Positions 58,517-64,000 of a stretch of DNA of 64,000 bases are shown here, piece after piece. The notes under the pieces were generated by a model. The model did not search any database. It was not told the DNA's origin and saw only the letters and a list, made by a program, of their open reading frames with translations. This DNA comes from Trissonchulus latispiculum (Eukaryota > Nematoda > Enoplea > Enoplida > Ironidae). The stretch covers positions 39,692-103,691 of the forward strand of contig JASAND010028036.1 of assembly GCA_030248195.1 (NCBI GenBank), written 5' to 3'. The translations under genes were made by a program, and so were the position numbers. Numbering within the stretch: the stretch's first letter is position 1; each line of letters starts with the position of its first letter.

Positions 58517-59893
58517 ACACATAAAGAAATATTGAAAAACGCCTGCCTGCAGTCACTAAGGCCGAAGCCTTAGTCCGAACAGGAGAGAGCCAATGGGCGC
58601 TGTGAGCGCTCTTACCCAGAGAGAACTAATCTCTGGAGCTCCTGCCTGGTTGTCCAAGAAGGACAGCCAGCTCGGCTCTATCTGTGCTGCAACATAGCCA
58701 GAGAAGGTTTTATCAAAACCTCTCTGACTGTGCTATGCACAGAAAGAGGACTGCAGTGGCCAGCGGATCTCCGTAGAGATACAAACAGCATTTACGTCAA
58801 GAAAATGAAGTAAACGCTGGCCAGCAGGCGGATCCGAGAAGGATACAAGGCATTAATCATAAAGAAATATTGAAAAACGCCTGCCTGCAGTCACTAAGGC
58901 CGAAGCCTTAGTCCGAACAGGAGAGAGCCAATGGGCGCTGTGAGCGCTCTCACCCAGAGAGAACTAATCTCTGGAGCTCCTGCCTGGTTGTCCAAGAAGG
59001 ACAGCCAGCTCGGCTCTATCTGTGCTGCAACATAGCCAGAGAAGGTTTTATCAAAACCTCTCTGACTGTGCTATGCACAGAAAGAGGACTGCAGTGGCCA
59101 GCGGATCTCCGTAGAGATACAAACAGCATTTACGTCAAGAAAATGAAGTAAACGCTGGCCAGCAGGCGGATCCGAGAAGGATACAAGGCATTAATCATAA
59201 AGCAATATTGAAAAACGCCTGCCTGCAGTCACTAAGGCCGAAGCCTTAGTCCGAACAGGAGAGAGCCAATGGGCGCTGTGAGCGCTCTTACCCAGAGAGA
59301 GAACTAATCTCTGGAGCTCCTGCCTGGTTGTCCAAGAAGGACAGCCAGCTCGGCTCTATCTGTGCTGCAACATAGCCAGAGAAGGTTTTATCAAAACCTC
59401 TCTGACTGTGCTATGCACAGAAAGAGGACTGCAGTGGCCAGCGGATCTCCGTAGAGATACAAACAGCATTTACGTCAAGAAAATGAAGTAAACGCTGGCC
59501 AGCAGGCGGATCCGAGAAGGATACAAGGCATTAATCATAAAGCAATATTGAAAAACGCCTGCCTGCAGTCACTAAGGCCGAAGCCTTAGTCCGAACAGGA
59601 GAGAGCCAATGGGCGCTGTGAGCGCTCTTACCCAGAGAGAACTAATCTCTGGAGCTCCTGCCTGGTTGTCCAAGAAGGACAGCCAGCTCGGCTCTATCTG
59701 TGCTGCAACATAGCCAGAGAAGGTTTTATCAAAACCTCTCTGACTGTGCTATGCACAGAAAGAGGACTGCAGTGGCCAGCGGATCTCCGTAGAGATACAA
59801 ACAGCATTTACGTCAAGAAAATGAAGTAAACGCTGGCCAGCAGGCGGATCCGAGAAGGATACAAGGCATTAATCATAAAGAAATATTGAAAAA
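58517..59893 (+). repeat. 338-bp satellite, four head-to-tail units
   Basis: Units start at 58541, 58879, 59217 and 59557 (GCCTGCCTGCAGTCACTAAG) and are nearly identical. One unit has an extra GA. There is no open frame. Within each unit about 290 nt (58540-58830 in the first) can be drawn as a closed multi-branch structure: outer helix CGCCTGC/GCAGGCG; ACTAAGGC/GCCTTAGT with a CGAA loop; CAGGAG/CTCCTG enclosing GCGCT/AGCGC and CCAGAGA/TCTCTGG; CTGGTTGTCC/GGACAGCCAG; AGGTTTT/AAAACCT; CTGTGC/GCACAG; TGGCCAGC/GCTGGCCA enclosing ATCTC/GAGAT and an 8-bp stem. Confidence 0.95.
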
Positions 59894-59929
59894 CCCCCCC
59901 CACCCCCCCCCCCACTAGAATAAGCCCAG

Positions 59930-60272
59930 CTTAGTGACTGCAGGCAGGCGTTTTTCAATATTTCTTTATGATTAATGCCTTGTATCCTTCTCGGATCCGC
60001 CTGCTGGCCAGCGTTTACTTCATTTTCTTGACGTAAATGCTGTTTGTATCTCTACGGAGATCCGCTGGCCACTGCAGTCCTCTTTCTGTGCATAGCACAG
60101 TCAGAGAGGTTTTGATAAAACCTTCTCTGGCTATGTTGCAGCACAGATAGAGCCGAGCTGGCTGTCCTTCTTGGACAACCAGGCAGGAGCTCCAGAGATT
60201 AGTTCTCTCTGGGTAAGAGCGCTCACAGCGCCCATTGGCTCTCTCCTGTTCGGACTAAGGCTTCGGCCTTAG
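59930..60272 (-). repeat. 338-bp satellite, one inverted unit
   Basis: Same monomer in the opposite orientation to 58517-59893, cut on the right by a family B element inserted at CTTAG. It is separated from the plus array by a C-rich 36-bp segment that is the right end of another family B copy (CCCCACTAGAATAAGCCCAG). Confidence 0.93.
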
Positions 60273-60693
60273 CTGGGCTTATTCTAGGGATTTTTTCTTG
60301 GGGGGGGGCTTCTTGGGGGGGGGCCCCCCCAAAGGTCCGAGGGGCAAGGAATTTTTGGGGGGGGGGCGGAAAATTTTTTCGAAAAAATATGCTAAAAATA
60401 GCGCTATTTTTCTAGCATATACTATAAAAGTTGATTTTCATAGCAAAAATAAGCAGATTTAGTGTTGAAAAGGGCAAAAATTGAGTAAAAATCTCCGGCG
60501 AAGCCGGAAAATTTTTGAAAATTTGGCCTTCTGAGCGATTTTTTCAGGGCAAAAGTTGGTACCAAAGGGGCACCCACTTTTTTTTTTTTTTTTTTGGGGG
60601 GGGGGCGATTTTTGGGGGGGGGGAACGATTTTGGGGGGGAAGGGTGTTTATGGGGGGGGGGCCCCCACCCCCCCCCCACTAGAATAAGCCCAG
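60273..60693. mobile_element. family B element, 421 bp, inserted in the satellite
   Basis: Starts CTGGGCTTATTCTAGGG and ends CACTAGAATAAGCCCAG, with a 5-bp duplication CTTAG (60268-60272, 60694-60698). The target is the CCTTAG of the monomer's CGAA-loop hairpin. Same sequence as 46398-46810, reversed. Confidence 0.9.
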
Positions 60694-62405
60694 CTTAGTG
60701 ACTGCAGGCAGGCGTTTTTCAATATTTCTTTATGATTAATGCCTTGTATCCTTCTCGGATCCGCCTGCTGGCCAGCGTTTACTTCATTTTCTTGACGTAA
60801 ATGCTGTTTGTATCTCTACGGAGATCCGCTGGCCACTGCAGTCCTCTTTCTGTGCATAGCACAGTCAGAGAGGTTTTGATAAAACCTTCTCTGGCTATGT
60901 TGCAGCACAGATAGAGCCGAGCTGGCTGTCCTTCTTGGACAACCAGGCAGGAGCTCCAGAGATTAGTTCTCTCTGGGTAAGAGCGCTCACAGCGCCCATT
61001 GGCTCTCTCCTGTTCGGACTAAGGCTTCGGCCTTAGTGACTGCAGGCAGGCGTTTTTCAATATTTCTTTATGATTAATGCCTTGTATCCTTCTCGGATCC
61101 GCCTGCTGGCCAGCGTTTACTTCATTTTCTTGACGTAAATGCTGTTTGTATCTCTACGGAGATCCGCTGGCCACTGCAGTCCTCTTTCTGTGCATAGCAC
61201 AGTCAGAGAGGTTTTGATAAAACCTTCTCTGGCTATGTTGCAGCACAGATAGAGCCGAGCTGGCTGTCCTTCTTGGACAACCAGGCAGGAGCTCCAGAGA
61301 TTAGTTCTCTCTGGGTAAGAGCGCTCACAGCGCCCATTGGCTCTCTCCTGTTCGGACTAAGGCTTCGGCCTTAGTGACTGCAGGCAGGCGTTTTTCAATA
61401 TTTCTTTATGATTAATGCCTTGTATCCTTCTCGGATCCGCCTGCTGGCCAGCGTTTACTTCATTTTCTTGACGTAAATGCTGTTTGTATCTCTACGGAGA
61501 TCCGCTGGCCACTGCAGTCCTCTTTCTGTGCATAGCACAGTCAGAGAGGTTTTGATAAAACCTTCTCTGGCTATGTTGCAGCACAGATAGAGCCGAGCTG
61601 GCTGTCCTTCTTGGACAACCAGGCAGGAGCTCCAGAGATTAGTTCTCTCTGGGTAAGAGCGCTCACAGCGCCCATTGGCTCTCTCCTGTTCGGACTAAGG
61701 CTTCGGCCTTAGTGACTGCAGGCAGGCGTTTTTAAATATTTCTTTATGATTAATGCCTTGTATCCTTCTCGGATCCGCCTGCTGGCCAGCGTTTACTTCA
61801 TTTTCTTGACGTAAATGCTGTTTGTATCTCTACGGAGATCCGCTAGCCACTGCAGTCCTCTTTCTGTGCATAGCACAGTCAGAGAGGTTTTGATAAAACC
61901 TTCTCTGGCTATGTTGCAGCACAGATAGAGCCGAGCTGGCTGTCCTTCTTGGACAACCAGGCAGGAGCTCCAGAGATTAGTTCTCTCTGGGTAAGAGTGC
62001 TCACAGCGCCCATTGGCTTTCTCCTGTTCGGACTAAGGTTTTTGCCTTAATGACTGCAGGCAGGCGTTTCTCATTTCTTTATGATTAATGCCTTGTATCC
62101 TTCTCGGATCCGCCTGCTGGCCAGCGTTTACTTCATTTTCTTGACGTAAATGCTGTTTGTATCTCTACGGAGATCCGCTGGCCACTGCAGTCCTCTTTCT
62201 GTGCATAGCACAGTCAGAGAGGTTTTGATAAAACCTTCTCTGGCTATGTTGCAGCACAGATAGAGCCGAGCTGGCTGTCCTTCTTGGACAACCAGGCAGG
62301 AGCTCCAGAGATTAGTTCTCTCTGGGTAAGAGCGCTCACAGCGCCCATTGGCTCTCTCCTGTTCGGACTAAGGCTTCGGCCTTAGTGACTGCAGGCAGGC
62401 GTTTT
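60694..62405 (-). repeat. 338-bp satellite, five inverted units
   Basis: Five tandem units with TGACTGCAGGCAGGCG near 60698, 61036, 61374, 61713 and 62052, plus a terminal piece at about 62386. The unit at 61713-62050 carries most substitutions, including C-to-T changes in two helices (read on the monomer strand) that still allow G-T pairing, and one that breaks a short stem. Confidence 0.95.
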
Positions 62406-62410
62406 TAGGC

Positions 62411-63120
62411 AGGCAGGCACACATAAACATAGGGCAATTTTTGAAAAATGCTAAAAATGATGTAATTTGATAAAACTTATTATTCTATCGTGTAGAGAAT
62501 GGTTTTTTAAGTAGAATTGGCTGTTAAAATCCACAATTGTACATGTATATATTGGATCCTCCAGCTGCGAAATGGCACTTTTAAGGTTTTTATCCCCTAG
62601 CTAGCCAGGTAAGCAAAATTGTCCGAATCTGACCGCATAGGATGACGCAGCGTGCTCGATAGTACCGTGCTATAGTCTCTAATTGTTTCCGTGTTGAGTT
62701 GTTAAAAAATTTTCAAAAAAATTTGGGTGGGTTTTTCCCCCCAGTGGGTTTTTTCCCCCGCCACGTTTGGCAATGTGCCAGACTAACGGTACAGCGGATC
62801 GGTCTAATTTTGGCTGTGTGCAAAGAGGGAGAGTTGCCATCATTGCAGATATTTGCAAAACTTTTCTAGCCCAACCCAGTCAAAAGTTACATCGGTCCAA
62901 ACTTTTGGTAAATTTTTGGATGGTTGAACCAAAAAGTAGTTGTCATTTTCAAAATGTCATAAAATAAGCAGGAGTGAACCAAATGACTTGATCTTTGCAC
63001 ACATAGGTTAGAAAGAGTCGCGCTTATTGCTGCTATGTTTTGGAGCTCATATCTCCAACCCATGACCCAGGAGGCGGGTGGGTTTTTTCCCCCCAAAAAG
63101 GGGGTGGGTTTTTTTCACCC
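62411..63120. other. non-coding stretch after the satellite
   Basis: Two GTGGGTTTTTTCCCCCC blocks (62727-62762 and 63078-63120) match, inverted, the segment at 58296-58345. No exon. Confidence 0.4.
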
Positions 63121-63124
63121 CAAG

Positions 63125-63290
63125 GCTATAAGTCAGCTTCTAAAAAGGGTTTATCGGACAACAGAATTAAGGGGGGCGAACGCCCTATATGGGGGGGTCG
63201 TCGCGGGATTTAGGGAATTGAAAGAATGCAGTTTTTTTCGTACGTAGACGTAGGTCAGCAACTTCTAAAAGGGTTTATCTCCAAACCAAG
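63125..63290. repeat. further copy of the 120-bp minisatellite
   Basis: Same words as 54320-56255 (GGGTTTATCGGACAACA, GGGGGGTCGTCGC, GAATGCAG, CGTACGTAGACGTAGGTCAG), in the same orientation, about 1.3 units. Confidence 0.85.
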
Positions 63291-63654
63291 TAAAAAATGC
63301 AAAATTTTTGAAAAATTTTTTTGCAATTTCTGAAAATGTTTGGAAAAAATTCGAAAAAATGGCTATAAATCACCTGTAAATAGCTAAAGATGGTTTTATA
63401 TAGCAATTAAAAGGTGATATACGCAATTATACACCACAATCTGGGCTAATTTAGGCATATTTTAGTACAAATTTGTCAATTTTCAAGCCCTATTTTCGCA
63501 TACAAAAACTGTTAACAGACGCTTTTCAGTACGTTTAGTGTACTGTATATACATCCAAAAAGGAGCATTTTTAAATAAAAAAACTTGGGTAAGTTGGGTA
63601 ACTTGGGTAAAAAGTTTTCTAACCGTTACATTTGTTTCCTTTCCTGTTTTGTAA

Positions 63655-63688
<34 letters not shown>

Positions 63689-64000
63689 GGGGAATGCAGG
63701 ATTGATAATTGGCAGCTTCTGAAAGTGCTCTAGAATAAATTGAAATGAAAAATTCTGAAAAGCATCCAATTCCCGTTTTGGTTTTCCACTGATCGATTAT
63801 ACAACTCAATAACTCATCTCATCTTAAGTCTTAACTAATCTTTTATTATTTTTAAACATTTGAATTGCTGAATTTTCCACGATTTCAGAAAATTCTTCAA
63901 CTTATGGGGGGCTCCGCCCCCCAGACCCCCCGTTTTGCACATTACCTTTCTTGCCCTTGTAACTTGTCCTCTTTTTGTCCATTGCCAGCAATACGTAACT
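63291..64000. other. non-coding right end of the window
   Basis: Contains a (TA)n run at 63656-63686 and, at 63905-63932, an inverted copy of the GGTCTGGGGGGCGGAGCCCC type hairpin found inside the hAT-like element at 50671-51720. No exon seen. Confidence 0.45.

Noticed and set aside
58517..62405. CRISPR array or hammerhead-ribozyme repeat
   Set aside because: Repeats are contiguous without unique spacers and the host is an animal; no CTGATGA/GAAA hammerhead core was found in the monomer.

Overview
The window is animal nuclear DNA. Evidence: spliced genes with GT-AG introns, a ribosomal protein gene whose first coding exon is only the ATG, a nicotinic-type Cys-loop receptor, a rhodopsin-like GPCR, a eukaryotic initiator tRNA, RNase H-bearing LINE fragments, tRNA-derived SINEs, and many MITEs and fold-back elements. 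The background is AT-rich, with GC-rich patches almost confined to transposable elements. I read it as a bilaterian invertebrate, probably a protostome; nothing seen fixes the phylum.

Layout. 1-159 (-) is the start of a 7TM receptor gene that runs off the window. 1.9-3.5 kb is a large palindromic repeat. 6.9-7.9 kb (-) is a small unrecognised gene, apparently frameshifted. 8.5-12.3 kb is repeats and non-coding DNA. An orphan phase-0 exon lies at 12.75-12.88 kb (-). 13.95-18.07 kb (-) is a nearly complete nicotinic acetylcholine receptor alpha-type subunit in seven well-supported exons; its secretory leader is not identified. 19.5-23.4 kb is MITEs, SINEs and a hAT-like element. 24.3-36.3 kb (+) holds one signal-peptide exon followed by two large terminal exons (27.5-30.6 and 35.4-36.3 kb). 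Both can splice in frame to that leader, giving secreted low-complexity proteins of 1059 and 312 aa. An initiator tRNA-Met gene (-) sits just upstream of the second terminal exon. 37.3-39.1 kb is two abutting fold-back elements. 39.4-52.4 kb (-) is RPL11: six exons, about 530 coding bases spread over 13 kb, with introns packed with transposons (two non-autonomous hAT-like elements with perfect 8-bp target duplications, a 4.8-kb TTAA-flanked element, fold-backs). 53.0-58.2 kb is a fold-back with 57-bp repeats, a 120-bp minisatellite carrying a LINE insertion, and chimeric LINE debris. 58.5-62.4 kb is a 338-bp satellite in two opposed arrays.

The most unusual item is that satellite. About 290 nt of each monomer can be drawn as a closed multi-branch structure with at least eight perfect or near-perfect helices, more like a structured RNA than ordinary satellite DNA. 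A second theme is the number of fold-back elements, several of whose arms are themselves GC-rich tandem arrays.

The host genes appear functionally unrelated. All gene models are read by eye from splice signals, phase and protein motifs; no alignment or expression data were available.
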